Below are positions 49,075-61,042 of a stretch of 64,000 nucleotides of DNA, piece after piece (position 1 is the first letter of the stretch; each line of letters starts with the position of its first letter). Origin of the DNA: Chlamydomonas reinhardtii. Its lineage: Eukaryota; Chlorophyta; Chlorophyceae; Chlamydomonadales; Chlamydomonadaceae. Position numbers and translations under genes: made by a program. Where the stretch lies: the NCBI RefSeq assembly GCF_000002595.2, contig NC_057012.1, forward strand, positions 2,585,332 through 2,649,331. Direction: 5' to 3'. The notes under the pieces were generated by a model that saw nothing but the letters and a program-made list of their open reading frames with translations, was not told the origin of the DNA and searched no databases.

Positions 49075-52000
49075 TGAGTGCAGTGCTGGGCGGTGGCGCG
49101 GCGGCACACATACAGTGTTTCGTGCTGGGCTCGTCGTATGCGGTATGCCTGGCTCAGTCGGTTGCCTTGGCCCCATCCGCACACGCGCCGTGCCGCACCG
49201 CCTCAACCGAGCAGGCTGACCTAGCTTGTCATTGGTGATTTGCGGAACGCGCTGAGACGCGGCGCGTCGCATCCACACATGTCCACAGTACATAGTAGCG
49301 GCTGTTGTGGCGTCAGAGCTTCGTACATGCTGCCTTATACATGGCCTCCCGCACATATCCCGAACATCGGCGTTATTATCTGCGCCATTCAACACGACAC
49401 ACAGGCGCCGTCAGCAGAGCGGGCGTGGCTAGTATGGGGCGGCCGCGGCTAGCCCCATGCTTTGAAGCCTGGCCCCAGCTTCCCTCTCTCGGGGAAGGGC
49501 GCGCCACTGCGCTAGCAGCAGCGCCGCCTCTAACCCAAGCTCAAACATGCCGAGATTGGTCCTACGGTATCCATAAGCCGCCCACAAAAGGCCGTACGGT
49601 ACGTAACCGCGATACCGTGCGACCACGAATCACTCACTGCACATTATTGCGCGACCCGCTCCGCTACCTGGGCCGGCCGCCCGCACAACAAGTACGGTAT
49701 GTGCAACGTCAAGCAGCAACCAACGGCACTTCAACACTATAATGATATATGTGCGCATGCGTGTAACACAGGGTGTAGCACGTCTGACCCAGCACATGAT
49801 GAGGCCGTGCAGCAGCCACCCGTCCTCCAACGGCGGGGGCTGCCAGTTGCAGAGACGTGCAAGCTGTGGGCCCATGCATGCGTTGATAGCGAATGATCAT
49901 GAAGAAACTAAAGCAACCTGACCTGCTGACATCCCTTCCAACCTGGCTCATTGGAATTGGGTAATAGCCCATGCCAGATGAGTAGCTAAAGCGTTGACAG
50001 CCGACAGTACGACAACCTGCACTCAAATCCCAACTTCTCAACACTCACCACTGTGCTACCGGGACACCTGTGACGAAGGGCCTGCTATCAACAGGGCTCG
50101 CTATCAAGGCTTAGTGTACGGGCCTGGCGCCCTTTTCGCAGCTTGAAGAGGCACCCTAAATGCCGCGGCACGTGAAGCGGCCTGCAGTTTGCGGGGCGGC
50201 ACGCACGCACGCGCTTGCAGGATCAGCACAGCCACAACCGGTGCCATTCGTCTTGCGCGGATGACGAATTGTGTCGAAATCCCCAACCCCCTTGCTTGCG
50301 GAACCCTCTCACCGTCACACGACAACGCCCCATCGCCATCACCCCATCGGCTACAGCAGCGGCCACCGCCGGCCATCATGTCCCCGGCTTCGACCGTGAC
50401 ATATGAGCGTCTGTTGACCTCGTCACCGCCGCCTTCTCGCATGCGATAACGCGTTTGTACACCTTGCCAACAGCCACCCGGTCGTCCGACCTGCGGCTTC
50501 AAAACCTCATCCGGGATCCCCAGCCTGTCCTCTTATTGTCCAAGAATTCCACTGTCCTTGATGTCCATATCCACGTCGACGCCCTCACCCTCCGCTTCCA
50601 TGTGCGCCTAGTAGACCCAGCAACACAGAGAGCCGGCATTGCGGCGCACCATGGCCCTCTCGGGACCTGTTGCACACTCCCGCTCGCACGCGACCTGGCC
50701 AACACAGGCGACCTGGCCAATCAACACAGGCGACACGCTCTTGTCATTCTCATCACATGCGCCCAGCCGCGCCCAACTGCTGCGCAGACGGAGCACTCTC
50801 CATGCGCCGCGCCGCTCGCTGCATCCGCCACGCCCACACGCCCACACGTCCACAGGCCCCCCACACGCAGCCGGTGAGGCGGCTGCGCACCACCAGGCGG
50901 CGGCGCATTGCTTTGCCACGCCGCATGCGGGTATGCGTCTGTGCACGTGCCACACGGAGGGATCTGCCCCCCCCGGCCCGCCCACCCAATGCTGATCACG
51001 CTCCTGGATCGCATCACTCGGGGGGCTCAGCCCCAAAACACACAACTGAAGTTCGGTGGCCGCTGACTCGAAAACACACAAGCACATTTAGAAAAAGAAG
51101 AAAAGGTAGTAAACACACTCTGGGTACAAGGACGCACGCAGGGACGCGCTAGCTTGTAGCATACTGTACATACCCACCCACACATCCACCGTACAATCAC
51201 CATGATGTGCCAACCCAGACAGCCGCCTGGACCTGGGAAGCACGGCCCCCGCGCGCACACACAGACATAAAGTGTTAAGCAAGCGCGCGCGCAGGCGCAT
51301 AAAGTGATCCAACTCATCAATCGTACGGCAAACCCGGTAAAAAAACCCCATAAGCCCTGCGATTGCCATACTGTAATGAAGGATGCAGTCATTACGCGAG
51401 GTGTTGTCTGCCTCATCGTGGTGGTCCACAGGACCATGCACTTCAGCATTGCGCAAGACCCTGAAACCCATGCCCATGCAAAAGAGCAGTCCATGCTTGC
51501 AAGTCCCATAAGCCCTTCTCCACCTAGACCTCCACAGTGAGACCCATTAAGACCCCCACAGACCTGGCATTGATCCCGCCCAAGGCTGTTTGCAATGCAA
51601 CTTTTTACGTGGCAGCTGCATATGCAACGCTGTAAGCCACTGCATTCTATAAATACATGAATATCACGTCACATTGCACAGGCATCAACTCGGCGGCGAG
51701 AGGTGCTGCCAGATACAGCAACAGTACCGCCCCACCCGCTCCCCCAAAACACGCAAATTAAGGCCACAGAACTCCACCTCATCTGGGTACCCTGCTTGAT
51801 CCTAACTGTGCTCACGCTCGTTTATTTGCCCACTTGTTCACATGCATCTATATGCCTTGTGCAACTAAAAAGGTATGGCTATGCCTTCCGCCTTCGGACC
51901 AATCGAGGCCTTGGCGCTTGTCTTCCATCGCCGCCTTCCTCCCAAAGTAAGAGACTAGCGCATCTCACCGGCGGCGGAGCCGCCGCAAAGTGCGACGCAA

Positions 52001-52142
52001 GCCCCATGGGAACAGGCGCATTCAAATCAAGCACAACACAACTCTGGATTAACAAGTGCCAGATATGCATGTCATGCATCTGTATGCAGGCAGGCAACCC
52101 ATGCCGGAATAATTACGTAACACGGAATGTGGGCGGGTCCAT
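49075..52142. other. Convergent intergenic region, 3 kb
   Basis: Lies between the pyrophosphatase stop (+) and the stop of the 1141-residue gene (-). A TGTAA on the + strand at 49762-49766 could end the pyrophosphatase transcript. Open frames near 50450-50880 and 51300-51540 have no recognisable motif. Composition is less GC-rich than the genes around it. Confidence 0.5.
49762..49766 (+). terminator. Possible TGTAA poly(A) signal of the pyrophosphatase gene
   Basis: TGTAA about 690 bp past the stop codon at 49074; the first such signal I see downstream. Confidence 0.3.
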
Positions 52143-55100
52143 CTACGAACATCCACGAAAGGCACCTAAAAGGCCCCCGGCCCTGTACCGAGCAGCCAAG
52201 TCAGGCTTGCTGCGCCGGGGGTTCTTCACCATGGCCTTTGAGCGCCCGAAGCAGCCGCCGATCAGGTGCCCCAGAAACGACTCCTTCTGGGCTGGTCCTC
52301 GCACTCCGCCGCCGCCGCCGCTGCCCTGGCTGCCCACTTCACTAATGCTGCTGGTGCCACTCGTGCGCGGCCGCGTGGCGGCCGCGACCGTCGCCGCCCC
52401 AGGCGCACCTTCTGGTCGGGCCGCCTCCGCCGCTGGCACCGTGGCGGCGCCACCGCCATCGCCGTTGTCCGGGCAGCCACCGCGGGACTGTGTCGGCGCC
52501 GCCTGCTCGTCGGCTAGGTGGTCGGGCTGGTGGTCGGGCATCACCCCCAGTAGCTGGTCAATGAGGGCGGTGAAGCCCGCAGCCAGAGGGCCGTCCAGCA
52601 GGCTTGAGGCGCACAGGCTGGCAGCCCGGAGCTGCAGCGGAGGCGGAGGAGGCGGAGGCGGAGGAGGCGGAGGAGGAGGACAAGGAGCGGCCTGCTGCGG
52701 CTCGGCCGGACCGGAGCCAAACGCAGCGGCGGCGGCGGCGCCGCTGGCCGAAGGGCGCGGCGCCTGCTGCTGGCGGCTGTGGTCCCGCGCGGCGACAAAG
52801 GCGGCCGCAAGGGCGGCGGCGGCGGCGCTGCCGCCGTCCCGGCCGGGCTGCGGCGGCACCAAGACGTCCGCGGCATAGCCCAGCTCGCAGCCGCGCTTGC
52901 ACTGCCGCATGCCGCCGCCGCCGCCGCCGCCGTCAGCTCCGGGCTCGGAGGCGCCGCCGTCGGTGTCGGTCCAGCGGCCCAGGCTCAATGCCAGTCCGGT
53001 GGACAGCTTGTTCAACAGGGCGGGCGTGTCCGCATGCGTCAGGCCCTGTGCGGCCATGTGGCGACCCAACGCCTCCATACCGGCGGCGGCGGCGACGCTG
53101 CTGCCGTCGGTTGACGGCGCGACCACCGCCATCGCCGCTGCCGCCACCATCGCAGCGGCCGCGACGTCGTCGCCAGCGGCGTCGCTTGCGGCGCGCCGCC
53201 GCAGCACCGTCATCGCCTGGGCTATCTGGGCGCCGTGACCGCCGAGCAGCCGACCGCAGCCGCCGACGGCGGAAGTTGCGGCGTCGGCAGATGCGGTGGC
53301 GGCGGCTGTCGCCGCAGCGCCGCTGGCGCTGGTGAGGCTGCTGCTGTCGCTGACACGGCAGCGGGCGTCGGCAAAACATCCTCCGCCGCTGGCTTGCTGC
53401 AGCTGCCGCTTCTGCTGCGGTAGCTGCTGCTGGGGCTGCTGGGGCTGCTGCTCCGGCAGCGGCAGCGGGTGTGTATGGCCGGCGGGCGGCTGCTGCCCGC
53501 CGTGAGCCGGCGGCGGCGGCACTGCGAAGCGGCGGTGCAGGGCCGCCCGGCCGCCGCCGCGTGTGCCCGACCCAGCAGCAGGCCGGCGCCGCCGCTGCGA
53601 GGATGGCGTCGAGTTGGTGGCGGAGCCACGGCCGCCACCGGAGCTGGGAGGGGCAGCGGCGGGTGCCGGCGCCGACGCAGCGGCCTGGAATGGGCTGTCT
53701 ATCACCCGTAGCCGCGGCGGCAGCTGCGGCGGCGTCGGTAACGGTGCCGGCAGCTCGGAGGAGTTCATGGAGAACGGGCCCGCGTCGGCGGCGGCGGCAG
53801 CAGCCTTGGGCGAGGGGGCGAAGTATCCAATTTCCTCGCCGTGCCCGCGCCGGCGGCGGTACGCGGCGTTCCTGGCCGCAGCGGCGCCGCCCGTGGCGCT
53901 GCTGACGGCCAGGTGGCGACGGCGCGGCGAGTCATCCTCAGATAAAAGGCACGATGACGCCCGTGAGATCTGGGCTGAGACCGCGGCGGCACTACCGCCT
54001 CCGCCGCTGCCTCCGCCGCCTCCGCCGCCGCGAATGAGGATTCCGTTGCTGTCAAGGCGGCCGCGCGCATCAGCGCGGCCGGGCGCCGCACGCCCCTGCT
54101 GCTGCCGCTGCTGCTGCCGCCGCCGCTGTCGCTGCTGTTGCCGCTGTAGCGCAGCCTCGATGTCCCTAATTACGCCGAGGGGGCGCGCCCGGTCCGTCGG
54201 CGGCGACGACGGCTGTAGCAGCGACGGAGGCGACACCTGTAGCAGCTGCTGGCTGTCTGGCAGCGGCAGTTCGGGATCCGCGCACGGCTTTAGCAGCTGC
54301 GCCGCCTGCGCCGCCAGCTGCAGCTGGAGCGGCAGCGGCTCTGCCGTGCCATGAAGGCCGGATTCCGCCTCCGACTCACACCCAGCCGGCGGCGCCGCAG
54401 GCTCCGGCGCCGCCGCGGACATCGGTGACGGCGACGGCTGTTGCTGCTGCGAGCGCAGGAGCTCGTGGTCGTGCGGCGGCGGCGTCTGCGGCCGCAGCGG
54501 GAAAGACGAGGTGGCGGCCGACTGCACGCAGGCGGCGGCGGCGGCGCGGGCGGCGGTGTTGTCGGCGTTGTCAAGCAAGGCCGGCGCCGTGGCTACAGCC
54601 GCAGCTGCTGCTGCTGTTGCGGAGCCCGGCTGCTGAAAGCTCAGGGCAAAGCTGGGACACAAGGCATGGCTGGCAGCGCCGCCATCGGTCTCCACGAGCG
54701 CCCCGCCGTCGCCTGTCGCTGACTCCGCTGCCGCCGCCGCCGCGCCCGCTCCTGCTCCGCCGCCGGCCCGGTTCCCCAGGTCCACGCGGGTGACGCCGGC
54801 TGCTGCTGCCAGCTTCGCCCAACCAGTGGCGGCGCCGCCGAGCAATGTAGAGGCGGCGGTGGGCGTGGCACCAGCGTCTGCGGCGGCGGCGGCGGCGGTG
54901 CCGCTGGTGGTCGGCATGTCGGGCCAGCTGTCGCAGCGGAGGTGCAGGGAGGAGGCGGAGGGGGTGTTGAGGAGCAGCTCGACGCCACTGCCGCAGGCGC
55001 TGCTGATGAGCTGCTGCTGCTGCTGCTGCTGGTGGTGGTGGTGGTCTTGGGGGCTGGCGGCGCCGCCGCCAACGCCGGCGCCCTCACAATCAGCGGTATG

Positions 55101-55568
55101 TGCGCGCGATGGGGGAAGGCATGGGTACGCGGCGGAGCGCCGGCGCCCCCGTTGCCGCCGGACGGCGGTGGGGTCCTGGTGCTGCCGCTGGCAGCTGCTC
55201 GCGGGACGGCTGGCGCCGGCAGCAGCAGCAGGATAGCCGCTGCCCATGCTGTCGGAGAAGTCGGTGGGCTGAAAGCGGCAGGGGCTGCGGCCGATGCCGT
55301 CGGCAGCAGCCACGCACGAGTGCTGTCGTGGCGGCGTGGCGCACAGCGGGAGTCCAAGCGAGGCCGTGGACGCGGCGCGAGTTCGGGATTGCGCGGCGCA
55401 ACCCCGCTGAGGCCGAGGCTTGCTGTTTCCGCAACTCAGCTTCAGGTCGGCGCCACTTGCAGGTCCTCGTGTCGCGGCATCAGCACCGCAACACTCGAGC
55501 GCGACGGCCGCGGCGGATGCCGGGACGACATCATGAGCGAATACACTGTTGCATGAGCTTGGAGCCAT
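52143..55568 (-). CDS. 1141-residue single-exon Ala/Gln-rich protein
   Basis: One continuous open frame of 1141 residues from the first in-frame ATG (MAPSSCNSVFAHDVVPAS). It is disordered in most parts: a His/Gln run near residues 174-186, an Arg/Gln run near 473-491 (QRQRRRQQQRQQQG), and poly-Ala, poly-Ser and poly-Gly tracts. Islands of normal composition include SLHLRCDSWPDMPTTSG, GVIRDIEAALQ, RHMAAQGLTHADTPALLNKL and the C-terminal end KESFLGHLIGGCFGRSKAMV. The C-terminal island, ending in LLGAFRGCS, is the best candidate for a conserved motif. Composition and length resemble volvocine regulatory proteins, but no known domain is visible and no function can be assigned. Confidence 0.6.
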   Translation of the reverse strand: MAPSSCNSVFAHDVVPASAAAVALECCGADAATRGPASGADLKLSCGNSKPRPQRGCAAQSRTRAASTASLGLPLCATPPRQHSCVAAADGIGRSPCRFQPTDFSDSMGSGYPAAAAGASRPASSCQRQHQDPTAVRRQRGRRRSAAYPCLPPSRAHTADCEGAGVGGGAASPQDHHHHQQQQQQQLISSACGSGVELLLNTPSASSLHLRCDSWPDMPTTSGTAAAAAADAGATPTAASTLLGGAATGWAKLAAAAGVTRVDLGNRAGGGAGAGAAAAAAESATGDGGALVETDGGAASHALCPSFALSFQQPGSATAAAAAAVATAPALLDNADNTAARAAAAACVQSAATSSFPLRPQTPPPHDHELLRSQQQQPSPSPMSAAAPEPAAPPAGCESEAESGLHGTAEPLPLQLQLAAQAAQLLKPCADPELPLPDSQQLLQVSPPSLLQPSSPPTDRARPLGVIRDIEAALQRQQQRQRRRQQQRQQQGRAAPGRADARGRLDSNGILIRGGGGGGGSGGGGSAAAVSAQISRASSCLLSEDDSPRRRHLAVSSATGGAAAARNAAYRRRRGHGEEIGYFAPSPKAAAAAADAGPFSMNSSELPAPLPTPPQLPPRLRVIDSPFQAAASAPAPAAAPPSSGGGRGSATNSTPSSQRRRRPAAGSGTRGGGRAALHRRFAVPPPPAHGGQQPPAGHTHPLPLPEQQPQQPQQQLPQQKRQLQQASGGGCFADARCRVSDSSSLTSASGAAATAAATASADAATSAVGGCGRLLGGHGAQIAQAMTVLRRRAASDAAGDDVAAAAMVAAAAMAVVAPSTDGSSVAAAAGMEALGRHMAAQGLTHADTPALLNKLSTGLALSLGRWTDTDGGASEPGADGGGGGGGMRQCKRGCELGYAADVLVPPQPGRDGGSAAAAALAAAFVAARDHSRQQQAPRPSASGAAAAAAFGSGPAEPQQAAPCPPPPPPPPPPPPPPLQLRAASLCASSLLDGPLAAGFTALIDQLLGVMPDHQPDHLADEQAAPTQSRGGCPDNGDGGGAATVPAAEAARPEGAPGAATVAAATRPRTSGTSSISEVGSQGSGGGGGVRGPAQKESFLGHLIGGCFGRSKAMVKNPRRSKPDLAARYRAGGLLGAFRGCS

Positions 55569-58500
55569 CAGTCCGGCTCCCTTCCCTGCGACGGCCGACG
55601 GGTGAATCAGCACGTCTTAGTCGTCATGTCGGGGGGTATTGACACCGCTACGCAGAAACGATACATCCTCCCCCATGCATTGATCCAGGCTGTTATTTAT
55701 ATCTGGATTAAAGGACCCCGTGCAAGACCGCTTAGATAGTCGTCGAGATAGTATTTTCAGCTGCAGCGCACCGAGGGTGTTGTCGATAATCTTCAGAAGG
55801 TTTCGCGGCTCTAGAAAACCATCAAAAGAGATAGAAGGTATGAGCAGCGCCTAGCTCCGAAAGAAACTTCAATCTTCCAGTCAGTGAACGCACTTGCATT
55901 CTAGTACTTGCCATGATACACGATGGTGTTGATGGGCTTGGAATGTAAGTAGCGTCGATGGTGGCGAGAATGCGAGTGGCGGAAAACCGAGCCACTCAAA
56001 CTCAAAGTTCCCGCCATGACAACCGCCGTGCCGCGACGACAACCGCCGCGACGACAACTCGCGCTTTTGTCCACCCCACTAACTGGAAGCTGTACCAAAT
56101 GGAGAATGTTTCACTTATAATCTCCGCGCAAGCCGGATGGCTCTGCTTCCGGCGTCAGCTGGGCGCTATTTTTGTCGGTCGCCAGACGCATGGCCCCTAG
56201 CGAATTCTCGGGCTCCTTCCCGACGCCTTGCTTAACCTCGAATCACAATCTTTGGTTCCAAGCCCAAACTGCATACGTGAACAACGGAACCGCTGACAGG
56301 GGAGGCGGGGATGGCGTGATACAGGTGCAAGGGTGCCTCACGCAAGCCCTTGAAGGCCCTTCGGGTGCAGCGCAGGTACCATTTCTGTGCATGGCTTTGT
56401 CACCGAGACTGTCAACCGCCGCAGGGAAGTGTGCTCCCGTACACCGACAGGCGACAGCACTGACGGAGCTCATGCTTGTGCTCATGGCTGTGCTCCAGGA
56501 AGCCTATCTATGGTGCCGCTGTGGCGGATGGCTGGCAGCACGCATGCGGACATGTGGGGCCAGCGGAGGTGTGGGCCCAGGGTTGTGCGGGCTCTGTCGC
56601 GCAGTGCTGTATGCAGGCGCTGGCTGGTGTGTACGGGCACGGGTGCGGTGCGGGAAGGGTTGTTTCGGGCTCGTTCAAGCCAACTGGGCTTACTGCTAGA
56701 TACGCTGATACGGCACCGGTGGTCCAGGTTATGTCCTGGCCAAGGTCCTGGCTTTGTCCTTGCAGCTCGAGTCCCCTGCTTGGGGCTTTTCCGCTTTTGA
56801 TCAGCAGCACACTGCACACAGATACCGAAGGTGGGCAGTAAGCCGTGTTGCACACACGTCGATCAAGGGGTGTCCAGATCGCACAGATATTTCACGTCTG
56901 GAATGGCTCCGCAGTGCGCAGTTGTCACTTGATGAATCACATATGGCTTACAGCGCCCGTCGGCACCTCAGGTGCCCTCTGCGCTTGCTACACCCAGCGT
57001 ACATGCAACACGGGCGTCAGCACGTGCTTGTATCCCGCCAATGTTCATCTCCTAGCCAAACACATCAGGCGCCAACCATGCGCATCGCACAAACTAGAAA
57101 GACCTCGTGAACTGCGCAAAGGTCGCAGTACGAATAGCAATAGAGAGAGGAAAGGCAAGCGGCCATTTGGGCCGGTACGAAGGGGGTAAGAGACGAAGTA
57201 GCACGTGAGCCAACGAAGAGGGCCCTCTTTATTGCTGAACATGCAAACTACCACCAAGCGCACATGTGCGCACGGCTAAGGACTTCTAAACCGGAAGTAA
57301 GACGAATAGTAGGGGCCAGTCGCGCGCGCAAACTGCGGGCTGCCGTTGCGAACAGTACCACCTAGGTTTACAGAACAAATCACACAAACCGCCGCCACAC
57401 ACCTACTACTTTTGACGACGACTAAGTTACCCACGTAACAAAGCTGCAATCTGACCTTCAGGATATGTATAGAAAGATGGAAATAGCCCGCCAACCAAAG
57501 AAGACAAGTGCCAAGCTGTGCTGGCAGCACTGTGGGCGCGACAGGCCATGGCCAGTCAATGGGCGCAGGCACTATGCGCTCCCAAGTCAGGACCCACAAA
57601 GCAAAAGAGGTCCTCAAGAACCCCTGAAAAAGAAATGAGAAGCCGGGACCAACAAACGCAATCGCGACGTCCCAGCGTCTCAGCACCAGTAAAAGCAAAT
57701 CAGCATTTTCCCTCAAATGTCGTCACTCCGGCAGCTACGCCCCACATCCATGGGGCCTGCTCATCTCTGCGGACATCCAACCTCCTGCTTGTTTGGCTCC
57801 TGCTCGGGCCCTTGCCTGTCGTCCCAATCCTGCCCACCTTCCTTCCACACAAGCGGGCAACCGGGCACGTGCAGTCTGCACCGCGCCCCTGCGGCCCCTG
57901 CCAGGCCGCACTCGTGGCATAGGGAGCACTCCAACGTGATGTCCACAGCTTTCCGGCCTCCCAAAATGGAGCCTCCATATCGGCCCCGCAAGCGTTGGCG
58001 TAGCGGCGTCCCCTGCTGTGCCTCCACTGACACTGACTACTGCCTGTTTTGCCGGCGCTCGCCAAGCCACCGCGCTTCGCCGCTATGCAGCTCTGCATCC
58101 TGCCACCCCCAGCTCCTGCGACGGCCGCAATGCCAACACACGCTATGAACTCGCTCACAGTGCAACATGTGCTCCCTCTCACCTGCATGCAGCAAGTCTC
58201 CCGACGCCGGACCATTCCGGCTTGTGCTGTCACTGGTTGCATACATGCACATGTGTCTCTTGAGCACCGCTCGCTTTCATGCTCATGCAATCAAGAACCC
58301 GCAACTCTGTGCGCCCTATAGCTGTTGGTGCAAAAGAGTAAAGCCAAAGTGACCTCACGCCAAGCGTCCGAGCTCGCCGGGATGATACCGTACAAAACCC
58401 CGACTACGCAACACACCATCCATCTTGGTGACAGCCGTGCCGTCACCGGTACTTTAACTGACACCCGCGCGCATGCTGGACGAAAGATGCCAGCGCTCAA

Positions 58501-59089
58501 CGATTGCGCACGCACTTGCCAATTGATGATTGAGATTCTGCGCTAGGCGCACGCTCGTGAAGCAAGCAGAGCAGCATGTGCTGCAAGCACAAGCTCTCGT
58601 TCTAACTCGCCACAGCAGTAGTGCGCGACCACGTGAGGCCACACAAAGAAAACAAAGGCTTGAGTATAAAGATGTAACACCGCCGCGCTGGTAAGAAGAA
58701 AGAGTTCGTGCAGAATGTCATAAACTGTCTCAACGTCCACCTCTCAAATCATCCGGTGCAGTACGGTAAAACGAGCGAGCGCAGCAGTGTTTTCTTGAGC
58801 TTTTCACGACTGCTAAACCCACATGTCACGAGGTGTAAGCCCTCACCCTGTCACACACGTAACTCAATGTGCACACCAGAAGCGTGTAGCTTCCCCGCAC
58901 GTGTCCATCCTGACTTCCAACCATCAAGCGCTCCCATCTCCTCTGTCATGCAGCAATTCGCCCAGCCACTCCGCCCATGCAACGGAGCCCAAAGCACCGC
59001 ACACAAGACCCTTTATTCTCAGTGCCGAGACGGCTAACGCCATGTAAAGCTACACATTCCACACAGAGGTGGCAGTGCCAAAAGCAAGC
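55569..59089. other. Intergenic region, 3.5 kb
   Basis: Upstream of the 1141-residue gene. Composition is more even than in the genes. Reverse-strand frames at 57276-57716 (no ATG, hydrophobic) and 57761-58033 (Cys-containing: ECSLCHECGLAG) are open but short and match nothing I know. No RNA gene or terminal repeat seen. Confidence 0.45.
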
Positions 59090-59725
59090 CTAGTTGTTCT
59101 GGAACCACGAAAGCCAGTCCTCGGCATTGCCGCTGCCGCCGGCCGCACGCGGCAGGCGGCCGTCGCAACCCGCCAGTGCATCTACGGGCGCCCAAACGCC
59201 ACGGACGGGGCCTGCATCGGCCTCACCCATCCACGGCACCAGCGGCCCCTGCTGCTGTTGTTGCTGCTGATGTTGTTGCTGTTGTTGCTGCTGATGTTGC
59301 TGCTGATGTTGCTGCTGTGCCGGCGACGCGTGCACCGACCAGGCGCCTGCAGGCGGGCAGTACGAGCCTGGGCCCGCGCCGGCGCCCGCGCCCGCAATTC
59401 CACTTCCAGCATATGAGTCGCGCAGGGCAGGGTGCGGCTGCGCGCCGGCGCCGCCCGGCCCAACGCCGTCGCCCGAGCCCCAGCCGCCACCGCCGCCAGG
59501 GCAGGCCGAGCCCCAATCCAGCGCCTCAAAGGCTGCATCGCTGCCGCCGCCTGAGAAGCGGAACCGGCGCGCCTCCTCCTCCGCGGCAGCGCTGGCGGCG
59601 GCGGCGGCTGGCGCCGTAGCGGGATGCGCACCGTGCTGGACCAACGGCGGTGAGCAGGGGCCAGGCGCGTTGGCGGCCGGCGGCGGAGGCGTGTTGTGCT
59701 GCCACGGCGACAGGGCGGCAGCAGC
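59090..59725 (-). CDS. Probable terminal exon, Gln/His-rich protein (partial)
   Basis: An open exon of 211 codons runs from a possible acceptor (cctgtag|gctgct) to a stop; it contains no usable start codon, so upstream exons are missing from the model. It begins AAALSPWQHNTPPPP, carries FRFSGGGSDAAFEALDWG, then a Gln/His run near 59265-59315 (minus strand), and ends EDWLSWFQNN. The ordinary residues at both ends and the codon-like third-position bias favour real coding sequence. It faces away from the methyltransferase-like gene that starts within 200 bp, so the two may share a promoter region. It could also be a fortuitous open frame. Confidence 0.4.
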   Translation of the reverse strand, partial: AAAALSPWQHNTPPPPAANAPGPCSPPLVQHGAHPATAPAAAAASAAAEEEARRFRFSGGGSDAAFEALDWGSACPGGGGGWGSGDGVGPGGAGAQPHPALRDSYAGSGIAGAGAGAGPGSYCPPAGAWSVHASPAQQQHQQQHQQQQQQQHQQQQQQQGPLVPWMGEADAGPVRGVWAPVDALAGCDGRLPRAAGGSGNAEDWLSWFQNN

Positions 59726-59900
59726 CTACAGGGCGCTGGCGGGAGGAGGACATGGCTGAAAAAGGAGGAGGAGGGCAGCAGCAGCTGGGCCATTGGGCCG
59801 GGCGCCAAAGCCGCGCTTACGGCACCGCGCAACACGACCCCACCTCATGCTGCAGCTCCCATAACTACCATTGCCCTTGCCCCGGCTCCGGTGCCACCAG

Positions 59901-61042
59901 GCGGGCCACCGGGTCATTGCCGTGGACTTCTCCCAGGCGGGTCTGGACAAGACCATGGCACTGGTGGCGGCCCGCGGCGGCGGATCCGCCGCCGCCCTCG
60001 TCAAGCCCGTGCTGGCCGACATGACGGCCTGGTCTCCCCCGGGGGGGCCGGGCAGTGTGGACGCGGTGGTGCTGTCGTTCTGCCACATGCGGGCGGACGA
60101 CCGACCCAAGGTCATGGCGGCGGTGGTGGAGTGGCTCAAGCCGGGTGCGAGGGTGGGGTATGGGGATGGGGTTGGGGTAGGGATGCGTGGGAGGTGGGCA
60201 GGGCGGGGGTTGTGCGGGTGCGGAGCCTGCTGCCTGCACAGCGCGCCTTCGGAATGCCGGTAGGCGCGCCCCAATGCCCGCCTCGGCCAAGTGGTCATGC
60301 TGCATTCACCACTCGCCACCTCCACCCCAATGTGTGCGTGTTCCTCCCGCGTCACAGGCGGCCTGCTCATCCAGGAGGTGTTCCACCCCAACCAGGTGCA
60401 CAAGGGCTACCGGGAGACGTCGGGCGGGCCGCACGACCCCACCATGATGGTAGAGCTCAAGGTACGTGCGGGCTGTTTCGCCGTGGCGGTGACGGTACGG
60501 CACCGGTGCGGCTGGGTGGCTGGCGGCGTTGTGCATCTATCACTAAATAGATGGCAGACCAGCCATGCTTGAGGAAGGGGCGGCAGCCTGGGGAAGGTGT
60601 GGTGGGCTGCTGAGCCATGTCGCCAATGTGGGCTGCAGTGTTGTGTGTGTATCGACGCCGCCCTCCCTGGCTCCCCGGCACCTGTGCACGGGTACACGTG
60701 TACGACAGGAGCTGCGGGAGCAGCTGGGTGACAAGGGTGGTGAGGAGCTGGAGGGCGAGGAGCTGGAGTACGTGCTGGAGGTGAGGGCGCGTGGGTGCGC
60801 AAGTGGCCGCAGGGATGGTGTGGAAGGGGGAAATGTGGACCTGGCTGAGGTCGAACGGATAGTGGTGGGCAGTACTCAGTTTGCGGTCTTACCTCTATAG
60901 CTGTCATTTAGGTCATTGTTTGCTGCCGCTGAGCCCTGGTGCACTTTCATGATGTGCCAACCTGTGTGTGCAGGAGGGCAAACTGCACAGCGGCATGGGC
61001 TCCGTCACCCGGTACGTCTGGCGCAAAGACGCCGCCTCCTGA
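59901..61042 (+). CDS. SAM-dependent methyltransferase-like protein, 5' part not found
   Basis: Four exons join in frame to a stop: 59901-60144, 60358-60461, 60709-60780, 60974-61042; 162 residues. AGHRVIAVDFSQAGLDKTMA matches the second strand of class I methyltransferases, with the acidic residue that holds the SAM ribose. VDAVVLSFCHMRADDRPKVM matches motif IV, and WLKPGGLLIQEVFHPNQ matches the post-motif strand typical of TehB-like and type 11/25 methyltransferases. The usual upstream glycine motif (LDLGCGEG type) should sit about 20 residues before the first exon. I could not find it in the 800 bp upstream, which instead holds the reverse-strand exon 59090-59725. Either a distant 5' exon exists or the gene has lost its start. 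Confidence 0.68.

Noticed and set aside
50104-51540. Open frames in the 3-kb intergenic region, considered as small genes
   Set aside because: No motif, poor codon bias compared with neighbours, and no clear donor/acceptor pairs linking them.
57276-58290. Reverse-strand frames with a Cys cluster and a hydrophobic stretch, considered as a transposase fragment
   Set aside because: No ATG, no family motif, no terminal repeats or target-site duplication visible.
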